Positions 8,611 to 17,175 of a stretch of 64,000 nt of DNA are shown piece by piece (within the stretch, counting starts at the first letter, position 1; each line of letters opens with the position of its first letter). A program made the position numbers and the translations under genes. The stretch covers positions 148,929-212,928 of the forward strand of contig JAKAFL010000002.1 in NCBI GenBank assembly GCA_021817945.1, in the 5' to 3' direction. A model generated the notes under the pieces. The model had not been told where the DNA came from and ran no database searches. It worked only from the letters and a program-made list of their open reading frames with translations. The stretch comes from a bacterium (GTDB taxonomy: Bacteria > Verrucomicrobiota > Verrucomicrobiia > Limisphaerales > UBA11358).

Positions 8611-9564
8611 ATGAACTTCTTGGTTACCGGCGGAGCCGGGTTCATTGGTTCGCACGTTTGTGAAAGTTTACTGCAGCAGGGTCACAAGGTTTGGGCTTTG
8701 GACGACCTCAATGATTTTTATGATCCCCGGAGAAAACGGGACAACCTTCAGACAGTGTCTTTACTCGAACGCCCTTTCGAATTCATCCAGGGGGATGTCA
8801 CGCACGCCAACACCTTGAAGGAATTATTTGGGTCTGTCGCATTTGACCAAGTCATCCATCTGGCGGCCCGGGCCGGGGTGCGCCCCAGCCTCCAACAGCC
8901 GGCTCTCTATCAAAGGGTGAACGTGGAGGGAACGGCCACTGTCTTGGAGGCGGCCCGGCAGGCGGGCGTTAAAAAAATCACGATTGCATCGTCTTCTTCA
9001 GTTTATGGAATAAACGCCAAAAGTCCGTTTTCGGAGGATGATCCCATTTTTCACCCTGTTTCGCCTTACGCCGCAAGCAAACTGGCCTGCGAAGCCTTGG
9101 GACATGTGTATCACCATCTTTATGGCATGGATGTGGTGATGTTGAGGTTTTTCACCGTTTACGGACCCCGGCAGCGACCCGACCTGGCCATCCATAAATT
9201 CACGCGAATGATCGCTGCTGGCCAGCCTATTCCTGTCTATGGGGATGGCAGCACAGCACGCGACCACACCCATATCAATGACATCCTTGACGGAATCATG
9301 GCCTGCACGCGCCAGGAATTTGGCTTTGAAATCTTCAATTTGGGCGAGTCAGAAACCATTACGCTGGCCCGGCTGATTCAGCTTATTGAAACCGCCTTGG
9401 GCCGTGCTGCGCTGATTGACCGGCAGCCGCTGCAGCCTGGCGATGTGCCGCACACCCATGCGGACATTTCCAAGGCCCGGTCCCGGCTGGGATACCATCC
9501 CAAGGTCAAGGTCGCCCAAGGGATACCACTTTTTGTTGATTGGTTTCTAAAAAACAGGCACTAA
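8611..9564 (+). CDS. NAD-dependent epimerase, UDP-glucuronate 4-epimerase-like
   Basis: 317 residues from the ATG at 8611, which has a G-rich Shine-Dalgarno-like 'tggggg' just upstream. The longer open frame would overlap the preceding gene and lacks homology there. Rossmann motif 'TGGAGFIGSHV' is at the N-terminus; the catalytic Ser and Tyr-Lys are in 'IASSSSVYG' and 'SPYAASKLACE'. The stretch 'RFFTVYGPRQRPDLAIHKF' is characteristic of UDP-glucuronate 4-epimerases and their close relatives. The product would supply UDP-galacturonate or a related sugar for LPS or exopolysaccharide. Subfamily assignment is tentative. Confidence 0.88.
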   Translation: MNFLVTGGAGFIGSHVCESLLQQGHKVWALDDLNDFYDPRRKRDNLQTVSLLERPFEFIQGDVTHANTLKELFGSVAFDQVIHLAARAGVRPSLQQPALYQRVNVEGTATVLEAARQAGVKKITIASSSSVYGINAKSPFSEDDPIFHPVSPYAASKLACEALGHVYHHLYGMDVVMLRFFTVYGPRQRPDLAIHKFTRMIAAGQPIPVYGDGSTARDHTHINDILDGIMACTRQEFGFEIFNLGESETITLARLIQLIETALGRAALIDRQPLQPGDVPHTHADISKARSRLGYHPKVKVAQGIPLFVDWFLKNRH

Positions 9565-9583
9565 TAGTGCCTTGACAATCTGC

Positions 9584-10165
9584 ATGAACACAACTGGATT
9601 CAGTCGTCCGTCCCTGAAAACGGCCTTGGAGACGTGGCAGGAAGTGCTTCGGAAGCATGATTTGCCCGTGGAACCGGTCTGGATTTTTGCGGAAAACCTG
9701 ATTATTGAACCTTCGCCCGCCCATCCGGGGAGCTTTAGTTTTGGATTTCAAACCAGGTTTTCACCCCCGGATGAGGACGCCTTGGCGCTGGCCTACGATC
9801 ATTTCAGTGAAACCGCCGCCCGGATGGTGTTTTATCGCCTGGGATCGGCTGGAACGAAGTCGGTGTGCATTCTCCTCTGTGATTCATGGTTTGAAGAAAA
9901 AGGTCCCATGGACGGCTACGAACGGCGCGACGACTGGAGAATTTCCTTCCGGCCCGGCCATGCAGGCGAAATACCGGAGGTTAAAGACTTGAAACGTTGG
10001 ATTCGCCGGGTGAAACGTGACCGGGCTTTTCACGATTTTGATTTCAGCATGACCTTGGAAGCCATAGATGAAATCAAAATGCATGGGCGTCCCTTGCAGC
10101 CCTACGAACGTATGAGCCAGCGCATGTTGAACCGCCTTCGGACCATTCTACATGTCCCGACCTGA
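9584..10165 (+). CDS. conserved-looking protein of unknown function
   Basis: 193 residues from the ATG at 9584 (a TTG four codons upstream is possible). It is soluble, with no signal peptide or membrane segment, and mixed alpha/beta in character. The protein has a Trp-rich N-terminal part ('LETWQEVLRKHDL', 'VWIFAENL') and a basic C-terminus ending in a helix 'MSQRMLNRLRTIL'. It follows the epimerase gene by 19 bp in the same direction and is probably co-transcribed. I do not recognise the family, so the function is left open. Confidence 0.7.
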   Translation: MNTTGFSRPSLKTALETWQEVLRKHDLPVEPVWIFAENLIIEPSPAHPGSFSFGFQTRFSPPDEDALALAYDHFSETAARMVFYRLGSAGTKSVCILLCDSWFEEKGPMDGYERRDDWRISFRPGHAGEIPEVKDLKRWIRRVKRDRAFHDFDFSMTLEAIDEIKMHGRPLQPYERMSQRMLNRLRTILHVPT

Positions 10166-10201
10166 CCGGGCAGTTGTAAATTTAATGGCAGGTGTGCCCT
10201 T

Positions 10202-10778
10202 GGCGCATCTCAATTTTTAGGTTGGTGAAATTTGGGTGGAAGGAGAGCGAAGGGGCGGTTTTGGGTTTGTGTTTGACCAGGTGGAGCATAGGCATGCCCA
10301 ACGAGGGGTGGATATTCCCTGCAATTTTGCTTGGGTTGGATTCCTTATATTTGCCGCCCCCCACGGGGCTGGGGGGCAAATTGCCCGTTTCCGAAAGATC
10401 AGTGCCACCCCTCCCCGGCCCTCCCCATCAATGGGATTGATGGAGAGGGAGAAAGAGGTGGTGGATTCAATAGGGTTTTAAACCATTTCGAAGGTCGAAG
10501 GTAATCGCCATTTCAAGCGCACTCAACAACCCTGCGCCTCTGGTTTCCTCGCCCCGCCAGCGGAGCGCGGGGAGAGGTTTAAGGAGAGGGGGGATCGCAA
10601 ACAGCCAGCGCGATAAATGAGCCATCTCATTTTCCGAAAGCTCGGCGCCACCCCTCCCCGGTCCCCGCCACCCATGGAGATTGATGAGAAGGGAGAGCGG
10701 AGCAGTTGGTTGGTGGAGGTTTATAAAAATTCAAACGCGGAGGCTGAGGGTGACTCTCTCAAAAACTGAGACGCGCCC
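10202..10778. repeat. MITE-like palindromic repeat element, copy B
   Basis: The left end GGCGCATCTCAATTTTT is matched by an inverted right end AAAAACTGAGACGCGCC. The first ~240 bp and the following ~240-bp unit match copy A at 6421 nearly base for base, including both hairpin modules and the 'ccgaaa' landmark at 10391 and 10633 (period 242). Copy B has about one and a half internal units against two and a half in copy A, which explains its shorter length. Confidence 0.8.
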
Positions 10779-11067
10779 GTGTACCCTGATATTTTGCAGT
10801 TGTGACTTCCCCCTGCCTTTTTGGGATCTGAGAAAATAATACTTGGGCATGATCTGGCTCAATGAGGATATTGTTTCCCGACATTTGGAGGCGCTGCGCG
10901 TTCCACTCGATAAACGAAATTCAAAAAGCCAATCTGCCCCAATCTACCGGGCGCAAATTCCTTGGAAAAATCTCACCAGACCGCTTCGGTATGGTTTCGA
11001 TTTTTCCAAAGAGTTTCCGCTCTGGCATCTTGCCGGACATTGGACCTTTTCATTTTCCTTTTTGGGT
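10779..11067. other. intergenic stretch, no gene seen
   Basis: Between repeat copy B and the 3' end of the HpnK-like gene. Short open frames exist here but none has a plausible start, composition or domain. I see no hairpin strong enough to call a terminator. Confidence 0.4.
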
Positions 11068-11913
11068 TCAATTTAAATCCTGGTAGCGGATCAACTCCAA
11101 ACCCAGACGCTGCACCTCTCCCTTCACTTTCGGACTGGTTAAAGCTTCCAATTCATGCCGGAACCGGTCGAGCGAAGGATGTGAATACAACTCGGACACC
11201 CCTTTGGGGAGGAGGGGAAGGAGCTGGAGAACGTGGTTTTCATCCATACGCGAATCCTGAAAAAGTCCAAAGGTTTTGCCGGTGTGGCGGATGGAAAGGG
11301 GGCGGAATGCGGACTGGGCCCGCCTGGAGAGAATCCCAAAAATAACGGCATGAGAGAGGCGGTAAAACCATCGCCCACTGGATAGGCGGAGGCTCAGGCG
11401 GAGGCTATCGCGCGTCAGACGCACATGCCTGATACCGGCCAGGGAAACCTCTTGGAGCAACAGGGGAAGAATGACTGGATGAAGATGCATATGCAAATGG
11501 CCATTGACATGGTCGGGCACCAGCCCCGTTTCCCGAAATTTTTGGAGTTGGGCCCGGATTTCCCCCTGGAGCTGCGCACGCAATGATTTTTTGAAAAAAT
11601 ATTTCATCCCCGCCCCTGCCGGAGAATGAGTGAAGGCGCCATCCGGCCCCACGAGTCCCGGTATTTGTTCATAGGAAAGTGAGGCATGCCCCTGGAGCAG
11701 GGTGAGATGCAAACCCACGCCCAGTCGCGGATTCTGTCGCGCCAATGCCACCGCCTCATCAAACCCGGACTCATTGACCATGAGGCTGGCCGTGGTCAGG
11801 ATTCCATTGCGATGAGCCTGAATGACCGCTGCATTAACAGACGCGGACAATCCGAAATCATCCGCGTTGACAATCAGCCGACGGGCTGGGGATGAGGGTG
11901 CGGAGCGGGTCAC
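11068..11913 (-). CDS. hpnK: HpnK/ChbG-like carbohydrate deacetylase
   Basis: 281 residues from the GTG at 11911-11913, which overlaps the upstream stop as GTGA. An in-frame ATG at 11973 would overlap that gene by 64 bp. Motifs of the YdjC/ChbG/HpnK family are present: 'RLIVNADDFG' near the N-terminus supplies the metal-binding Asp, 'GVGLHLTLLQGH' the first His, and 'HVNGHLHMHLHP' the second His cluster. Family members remove N-acetyl groups from sugars; HpnK is often found in hopanoid gene sets. Here it directly follows a presqualene-diphosphate-synthase-like gene, supporting the HpnK label. The substrate is unproven. Confidence 0.82.
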   Translation of the reverse strand: MTRSAPSSPARRLIVNADDFGLSASVNAAVIQAHRNGILTTASLMVNESGFDEAVALARQNPRLGVGLHLTLLQGHASLSYEQIPGLVGPDGAFTHSPAGAGMKYFFKKSLRAQLQGEIRAQLQKFRETGLVPDHVNGHLHMHLHPVILPLLLQEVSLAGIRHVRLTRDSLRLSLRLSSGRWFYRLSHAVIFGILSRRAQSAFRPLSIRHTGKTFGLFQDSRMDENHVLQLLPLLPKGVSELYSHPSLDRFRHELEALTSPKVKGEVQRLGLELIRYQDLN

Positions 11914-12791
11914 ACGGAGTTTGAAGCAGCGCCGTAATAGGATTCCCTTGCCCCGACCATGTGTCGAAGCCACGCCTGGAGGATCAATGCCAGCTTGCCG
12001 ACCTTGCCTATCTTCAAGGGATGGGGGCCGAAGACGTTGAAACTGGCATTTTCAAGCTTGAGCAGGAGTTGCCAATATACTGAACCCATCAACTCCGCCG
12101 CAACCATGTTGCGGCGGTCTTCGGCGGGAAGAACCTGGCGGGCCAGATTGTAAAAATGGCGGGCGCGCACGCCAACACACTGCGCCAACGCCTGATACCT
12201 TGCAGAGTAGCAGCCATCCAGGATTTCCTGATCCGTCACTCCAAACCTTTTCAGTTCAGATTGCGGCAGGTAAATGCGTCCGCGCTGGGCATCGTTTTTG
12301 ACATCCCGCAGGATATTGGTCAGTTGGAGGGCTTTGCCCAGGTGGATGGCGTAATCGCGCGTGGCTGGCTGATTGTGGCCAAAAATCCGTATGCTGAGCA
12401 GGCCCACAGCCGAAGCCACGCGGTAACAATAAAGGTCCAGATGTTCAAAGTCGATGTATCGAAGCGTTTCAAGATCCATCTCGCAACCCTTGATGATCTC
12501 GTCCAGAAGTGTCCCATCCAAACCAAAAGTTTGAATGACTGGTTGGAGTTCACGCAAAATGGGGGATTGCGGTATTTGTCCTTGAACTGCCAGAATCAGG
12601 TCTTTGCGCCAGGCGGCCAGGCGGTCACGACGGACCTCCACAGGCACGGAATCTTCATCCGCCACGTCATCCACCTCGCGGCAAAAGGCGTAAAGCACGC
12701 ACATGGCGTCCCGCTTGGGCTTGGGAAGGAGCACAAAGGCGAGCGCGAGGTTCGAGGCGCTTTTGCGAGTGATGGCAAGGCTGGTTTCCAT
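11910..12791 (-). CDS. hpnD: squalene/phytoene synthase family enzyme, presqualene diphosphate synthase-like
   Basis: 293 residues. Both Asp-rich substrate-binding motifs are intact: 'CREVDDVADE' near residue 40 and 'QLTNILRDVKND' near residue 160, followed by 'RGRIYLP'. Family knowledge: such enzymes condense two isoprenyl diphosphates head to head, giving presqualene diphosphate (HpnD), squalene or phytoene. The adjacent HpnK-like gene favours HpnD, but HpnC and HpnE are not in the window, so a carotenoid role cannot be excluded. The start overlaps the stop of the preceding small gene (ATGA). Confidence 0.85.
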   Translation of the reverse strand: METSLAITRKSASNLALAFVLLPKPKRDAMCVLYAFCREVDDVADEDSVPVEVRRDRLAAWRKDLILAVQGQIPQSPILRELQPVIQTFGLDGTLLDEIIKGCEMDLETLRYIDFEHLDLYCYRVASAVGLLSIRIFGHNQPATRDYAIHLGKALQLTNILRDVKNDAQRGRIYLPQSELKRFGVTDQEILDGCYSARYQALAQCVGVRARHFYNLARQVLPAEDRRNMVAAELMGSVYWQLLLKLENASFNVFGPHPLKIGKVGKLALILQAWLRHMVGARESYYGAASNSV

Positions 12792-13030
12792 CAGGAATCA
12801 TCCGGGTGGCTGGACCTGGCTGTCACGGGCGTGGCGGAATCGCGTTGCCCGGCGGGTGTTTTTCGCGAATGGGAATGGCGATGCTTGCGCCGTTTTTTGC
12901 GCGCAGGCTTGCGGTGAAAAACCCACACCGTCACCAGGCCCACGACCAGGGTGATGAGCAAAAAAAGCACTGGAACGATCAGGTAATCGAGCGACTCAGC
13001 GTTGGCTGTAAGAAAGAATTTTCTCATCAT
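12791..13030 (-). CDS. small membrane protein with very basic tail
   Basis: 79 residues. One strong membrane helix lies at about residues 15-38 ('LIVPVLFLLITLVVGLVTVW'), followed by a tail rich in Arg, Lys and His ('RKPARKKRRKHRHSHSRK') and a Ser/Thr/Pro end. It overlaps the stop of the NtrC-type regulator by 4 bp and its own stop overlaps the start of the HpnD-like gene by 1 bp. This tight packing argues that it is real and co-translated. The basic tail would lie on the cytoplasmic side by the positive-inside rule. No family is recognised. Confidence 0.7.
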   Translation of the reverse strand: MMRKFFLTANAESLDYLIVPVLFLLITLVVGLVTVWVFHRKPARKKRRKHRHSHSRKTPAGQRDSATPVTARSSHPDDS

Positions 13031-14445
13031 TCACCCTCGTCAGCAGAGTGGGCGCCATTGTCATCCCCGGCCAGTTTCATGTTCAATTTCTGCATTCGAT
13101 AGCGCAGGGCATGTCTCGTCATTCTAAGCTGGGCGGCCGTGCGTGTCAGGCTGAAATGATTTTGCTCGAGTACGCCGCCAATGATGTCGCGTTCCATGCG
13201 TTGCAGGATGTCATCCAGTGATTCACCTGGCGCAGGGACGATTGCGGAAGGATTGGGGCGGAGGATTTGGCTGTTAAAATCCGGCAGGCTGGCGGGGCGG
13301 ATGGCGGCGCTGGTTTCCAAAATGACGGCGCGCTCAATGACATTTTTCAATTCCCTGATGTTGCCGGGCCAGGGAAGGGATTTCAGGATGGCCTGGGCCT
13401 CCGGGGTAATGCCCTCCACGCTGCGGTTCATGCGGACCCGGAAAAATCTCACGAAATGGTCAGCCAGCAGTATCATGTCATCCCCGCGGTCGCGCAATGC
13501 GGGCAGGTTGATTTGCACCACATTCAAACGGTGGTAAAGGTCCTCGCGGAAATCACCATCGGCCATGGCTTTGGCGAGGTCCCGGTTGGTGGCTGCCACC
13601 AGGCGCACATTGACGCGCAATTCCTCCGACCCACCCACGCGAGTAAAGGTTCCATCTTCCAAAAACCGCAACAGTTTGGCCTGCAGGGGCTTGCCCATGT
13701 CGGCAATTTCATCCAGAAAAAGTGTTCCCTGGTCGGCCTCCTCCACGCGCCCCCGTTTTAGCTTCAGGGCGCCTGTAAACGCTCCCTTTTCGTGGCCGAA
13801 AAGTTCGCTTTCGAGGAGATTTTCCGGGATGGCGGCGCAATTGATGCGGATGCACGGGCGGGCGCGGCGCGGGCTCAAGGAGTGCAGGGCGCCTGCCACC
13901 AGTTCCTTGCCCGTACCGCTCTCGCCCAGAACCAGCACCCTGGCATCCGTGGGGGCAATGGTCCGGATGAGTTGACGAATTTCACGCATTCGTTGACAGT
14001 CCCCCACCATTTGGTCCAAGCCTGGCATCTCGCCAGCCTGCGCCCGGAGCTCGGCATTTTCCTGCATCAACTGGAAGCGTTCCGCGCAGCGGGCCACGGC
14101 ATGAAAAAGCTCCTCTGGTTCAAACGGCTTGGACAGGTAATCCATTGCGCCCGCCTTGATGGCTTCCACAGCAAGCTTGGGCGTGGCATAGGCTGTGATC
14201 ATGAGCGAGGGCAGCTCGGGCCATTGGCTGCGAAGCCGGGCCAGAAAATCATAGCCGCTCATACCCCCCAACCTTGCGTCAGTAATGACCATGAAGAAGA
14301 TTTCCTTGTGAAGCCGGGCGAGGGCCTCCTCTGCGGATTCCACCGGGCACACCTTATAACCCTCGTCCTGCAACATGGCTTGCAATGACCGGCGCATGTT
14401 GCGCTCGTCATCCACCACCAGCAGGGGAGGGAGGTTTGAATTCAT
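13027..14445 (-). CDS. NtrC-family sigma-54-dependent response regulator
   Basis: 472 residues in three parts. The receiver domain (about 1-120) has the phospho-acceptor Asp in 'FMVITDARLGGMSG'. The AAA+ domain (about 145-375) has Walker A 'GESGTGKE', the sigma-54 contact loop 'GAFTGA', and 'LFLDEIADMG' as Walker B. The C-terminal Fis-type helix-turn-helix is 'LTRTAAQLRMTRHALRYRMQ'. It activates RNA polymerase with sigma-54 in response to the kinase encoded just upstream (4-bp overlap). No sigma-54 promoter was recognised with confidence in the window, so its targets are unknown. Confidence 0.95.
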   Translation of the reverse strand: MNSNLPPLLVVDDERNMRRSLQAMLQDEGYKVCPVESAEEALARLHKEIFFMVITDARLGGMSGYDFLARLRSQWPELPSLMITAYATPKLAVEAIKAGAMDYLSKPFEPEELFHAVARCAERFQLMQENAELRAQAGEMPGLDQMVGDCQRMREIRQLIRTIAPTDARVLVLGESGTGKELVAGALHSLSPRRARPCIRINCAAIPENLLESELFGHEKGAFTGALKLKRGRVEEADQGTLFLDEIADMGKPLQAKLLRFLEDGTFTRVGGSEELRVNVRLVAATNRDLAKAMADGDFREDLYHRLNVVQINLPALRDRGDDMILLADHFVRFFRVRMNRSVEGITPEAQAILKSLPWPGNIRELKNVIERAVILETSAAIRPASLPDFNSQILRPNPSAIVPAPGESLDDILQRMERDIIGGVLEQNHFSLTRTAAQLRMTRHALRYRMQKLNMKLAGDDNGAHSADEGE

Positions 14446-15833
14446 GGTTTGGCCAGCTTGGGCAGCGTTTTAGCGGGAAAGGTTATCGTGAAGCGCACGC
14501 CTTTTCCAAGCTCGGAATCCACCTCCAGGACACCGTTATAAAGTTCCACGTTGTGTTTGACGATGGTCAAGCCCAGGCCGCTACCCTGGCTTTTGGTGGT
14601 GTAATAAGCTTCAAAGATGCGGTTGAGATGCTCTGGGGCAATGCCCGGGCCATCATCTTCAATGGTGATGACGACGGCCAGCTCGCGGTTGCAGCGAGTG
14701 GTGACCTTGATGGTGCCATCGGCGCGGGTGGCTTCCCTGGCGTTGGTCAGGAGATTGAGGAGGATTTCGGAAAGGTGATTTTGCTGCATCAACAGGGGCG
14801 GGAAAGGCGGACGATCCAGGCGCACCAAACGTTTGGAGGAAGGCAAGGCCGGCGGAAAAACGGCGGCAATGGCCCGATCCAATTCCTCGCGCACATCCAA
14901 TTTCTGAACCCGGCCCTCGGTCAACTGGGCATAGCCCATGATTTGCGTCACCACCCGGTCTGCCCGCGACACTTCTTCCTGAATGATGGAGACGTGGTCC
15001 CTGGACACCGGTTTGTCCTGTTCCATGGCGCGTTGGATTGAATGGGTGGAATTGCGGATGATGGCAAGGGGATTTTTGATTTGATGCGCAAATTCAGCGG
15101 CCAGCCTGCCGGCGGAATGCAATTGTCCCTCGCGTGCGGCAAATTCCGCGGCCTCCTCCCTGGCCATGCGTTGCCTTTCCATGAGTATCTGCGCCCCATA
15201 ACAGCACAGGGTGGTGAGGCCCAAAACCATGATGCGCAAGGCGAAAGGCTGGCCCAAATCTCCCTGGGACTCAAAATCAATGGTTTTAAGCGTGGTGGAA
15301 TCCACGCTATGCATCACCGCCAGTTGCAAAACGCCAACAAGCCCAAAGCACAGGCTGGTGGTGGTATTCAGGATCAGTTGCGAAATACCGGGCGGGATGC
15401 TGGCTGAATTCCTTATGATCAATGCCACGAAGAGCCAGAAAACAATGCTGTCCATCCCACCTGAAATGAGCGCCAGACCGGCAAGCAAAAGGCCATCCAT
15501 GATGCCATCTGCAAGCACTGTCCACTGCAACACCGAAAGCGGCACCCATTGCCCGAGCGCCAGCAGGAGGACCACCGGCACGCTGAGAGCAAGGTAAGCC
15601 CAGAAACAAAACTGGACGGTCTCCACCACCACCTCCATGACGCTGGCCTCGGTGACAAACCAAGGATGAAAATCAAAAGAGTAGATGATCATACCCACCA
15701 TGACGACCTTGACGGGCAGGACAAAATTGCGTTCCACCAGGAGGAGCCGGTGGCGCTGCATTTGAGGATCCGGCACGGAGATTTCCATGGCCTGGAGCAA
15801 ACCTTTCAGCCATGCCAGATAATGAGCCTTCAT
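14442..15833 (-). CDS. membrane-bound sensor histidine kinase
   Basis: 463 residues from the ATG at 15833; the open frame extends upstream but would overlap coaC. The N-terminal half has about six membrane helices and no obvious separate sensor domain. The dimerisation and phospho-acceptor region contains 'LAAEFAHQIKNPLAIIRNS' with His in AHQIKN. The ATPase domain has the N box 'NLLTNAREAT', G1 'DDGPGIAP' and G2 'SQGSGLGLTI'. It is the cognate partner of the overlapping NtrC-type regulator. The signal is probably sensed within or at the membrane. Six helices without a loop domain are compatible with lipid or membrane-state sensing, but this is speculation. Confidence 0.92.
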   Translation of the reverse strand: MKAHYLAWLKGLLQAMEISVPDPQMQRHRLLLVERNFVLPVKVVMVGMIIYSFDFHPWFVTEASVMEVVVETVQFCFWAYLALSVPVVLLLALGQWVPLSVLQWTVLADGIMDGLLLAGLALISGGMDSIVFWLFVALIIRNSASIPPGISQLILNTTTSLCFGLVGVLQLAVMHSVDSTTLKTIDFESQGDLGQPFALRIMVLGLTTLCCYGAQILMERQRMAREEAAEFAAREGQLHSAGRLAAEFAHQIKNPLAIIRNSTHSIQRAMEQDKPVSRDHVSIIQEEVSRADRVVTQIMGYAQLTEGRVQKLDVREELDRAIAAVFPPALPSSKRLVRLDRPPFPPLLMQQNHLSEILLNLLTNAREATRADGTIKVTTRCNRELAVVITIEDDGPGIAPEHLNRIFEAYYTTKSQGSGLGLTIVKHNVELYNGVLEVDSELGKGVRFTITFPAKTLPKLAKP

Positions 15834-15888
15834 GATTGGAACCGTGCCGTTGGCCGGACAGTCGGGAGGAGAGCCGGCCCCGGCGAAA

Positions 15889-16431
15889 TTATTGAATGCA
15901 ACCCAGGGTCCATTCGGCGATTTTATCCACCGGCGCCAGCCGACCCACGCCCTCGTAGCCGCAGGACAGCATACCATCGTCAGGCCCCAGAAATTGCGCT
16001 CCGCGCCGGGTTAATGAAGCGACATTGTGACAGGTGGCGGGATGCAGCCACATTTTGCCGTTCATGGCAGGCGCCAGCAAAAGCCGGGCCTTGGGGTTCA
16101 GCGCCAGAGCAATGCAGGAAAGGGCGTCATCAGCCAGGCCCAATGCCAGTTTGGCGATGATATTAGCCGTGGCCGGGGAAATGACCAGCGCATCCGCCTC
16201 GTCGGCCAGGCGGATATGGGAGGGCTTCCAATCCTCCTCCTCGTCGTAAAGATCGGTAACCACAGGATGGCGTGTGAGGGTTTTAAAAACCAGTGGCGTA
16301 ATAAACCGCATGGCATCCGCCGTCATCACCACCCGCACATCACAACCCGCTTTGACCAGCAAGGAAGCCAGATCGGCCGCCTTGTAAGCGGCAATGGACC
16401 CCGTGACACCCAGGACAATTTTTTTATTCAT
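15889..16431 (-). CDS. coaC: phosphopantothenoylcysteine decarboxylase, stand-alone
   Basis: 180 residues with the flavoprotein fold: 'VLGVTGSIAAYKAADL' at the N-terminus, the 'SPATAN' motif and the hallmark 'APAMNGKMW' loop. The substrate-recognition flap follows at 'GMLSCGYEGVGRL'. It decarboxylates 4'-phosphopantothenoylcysteine in coenzyme A synthesis using FMN. In many bacteria it is fused to CoaB as a ~400-residue Dfp protein; here it stops after the decarboxylase domain and no CoaB gene follows. It sits 55 bp upstream of the histidine kinase and 84 bp downstream of gmk, possibly in one long transcript. Confidence 0.9.
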   Translation of the reverse strand: MNKKIVLGVTGSIAAYKAADLASLLVKAGCDVRVVMTADAMRFITPLVFKTLTRHPVVTDLYDEEEDWKPSHIRLADEADALVISPATANIIAKLALGLADDALSCIALALNPKARLLLAPAMNGKMWLHPATCHNVASLTRRGAQFLGPDDGMLSCGYEGVGRLAPVDKIAEWTLGCIQ

Positions 16432-16515
16432 GCGGATGCGGCTTGGGACATTTTAAACCTTTGGCTGCCCGATGCGACCCAAAAAATGGACTGGAAAGCG
16501 GGCATTGGCAACGAG

Positions 16516-17175
16516 TTAAAAACCGGGGGCGACCGACCTTGATGTGCGCATTTTCTCGGCTGCGATGATTTCCAGCATCCGGTGAAGGTCCTCGGTCTTG
16601 GTGCCACTGAGGAGGAGGTAATCAAAATGGCGCCACTGGCTGACTTCCTGCCGGGCAAGCGAAAGTCTTTTTTGGATGACGCTTCGCGCATCGGCAGCCC
16701 TGCGCCGCAACCTTTGTTCGAGCACCTTTGCGGAATCCGGGGTGAGAAAAACGGTGACCAGGGCGTGTTTCAACTCGGGCTCGGATTCCGCCCGCTCACG
16801 AATGGTCGCCGCCCCCTGCACGTCAATGTTCAGAAGCACGTCCCTGCCCTGGCGGAGTTTCATGAGCAATTCCGATTTCAGGATGCCATAACTGTTTCCA
16901 TAAACGGTGGCATGCTCCAAAAAATTGCCAGCTTGAAGCCGTTTGAGAAATTCTGCCGCGCTGAAAAAATGGTAGTCCACACCATCTTTTTCCCCAGGCC
17001 GCGGGGGACGGGTGGTGCAGGTGATAGCCCGGCTCATTTCCGGCCTGGCTTTGAGCAACCCCTCGCAAAGGGTCGTCTTTCCCGCCCCGGAGGGGGCGGA
17101 AATGAGGATCAATAATGGCGCGTGTTTACGGGGTTCCATAACCTGGGCGGCAAAGACCCGGCTGGCTGCGTTCAT
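16516..17175 (-). CDS. gmk: guanylate kinase
   Basis: 219 residues. P-loop 'SAPSGAGKTTLCEGLL', followed by 'ITCTTRPPRPGEKDGVDYHF' and 'FLEHATVYGNSYG', all typical of guanylate kinase. It phosphorylates GMP to GDP in the cytoplasm. The ATG at 17175 overlaps the stop of the yicC gene by ATGA; an in-frame ATG 12 codons later (MEPRK) would fit the usual ~205-residue length, so the exact start is uncertain. The yicC-gmk pairing is common across bacteria. Confidence 0.95.
   Translation of the reverse strand: MNAASRVFAAQVMEPRKHAPLLILISAPSGAGKTTLCEGLLKARPEMSRAITCTTRPPRPGEKDGVDYHFFSAAEFLKRLQAGNFLEHATVYGNSYGILKSELLMKLRQGRDVLLNIDVQGAATIRERAESEPELKHALVTVFLTPDSAKVLEQRLRRRAADARSVIQKRLSLARQEVSQWRHFDYLLLSGTKTEDLHRMLEIIAAEKMRTSRSVAPGF

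Noticed and set aside
10182-10481. Open frames in both strands of repeat copy B
   Set aside because: Same repeat-derived translations as in copy A; no independent coding signal.
12156-12917. 253-codon plus-strand frame
   Set aside because: Entirely antisense to the HpnD-like gene and the small membrane protein gene, which have clear motifs and tight overlaps on the other strand.
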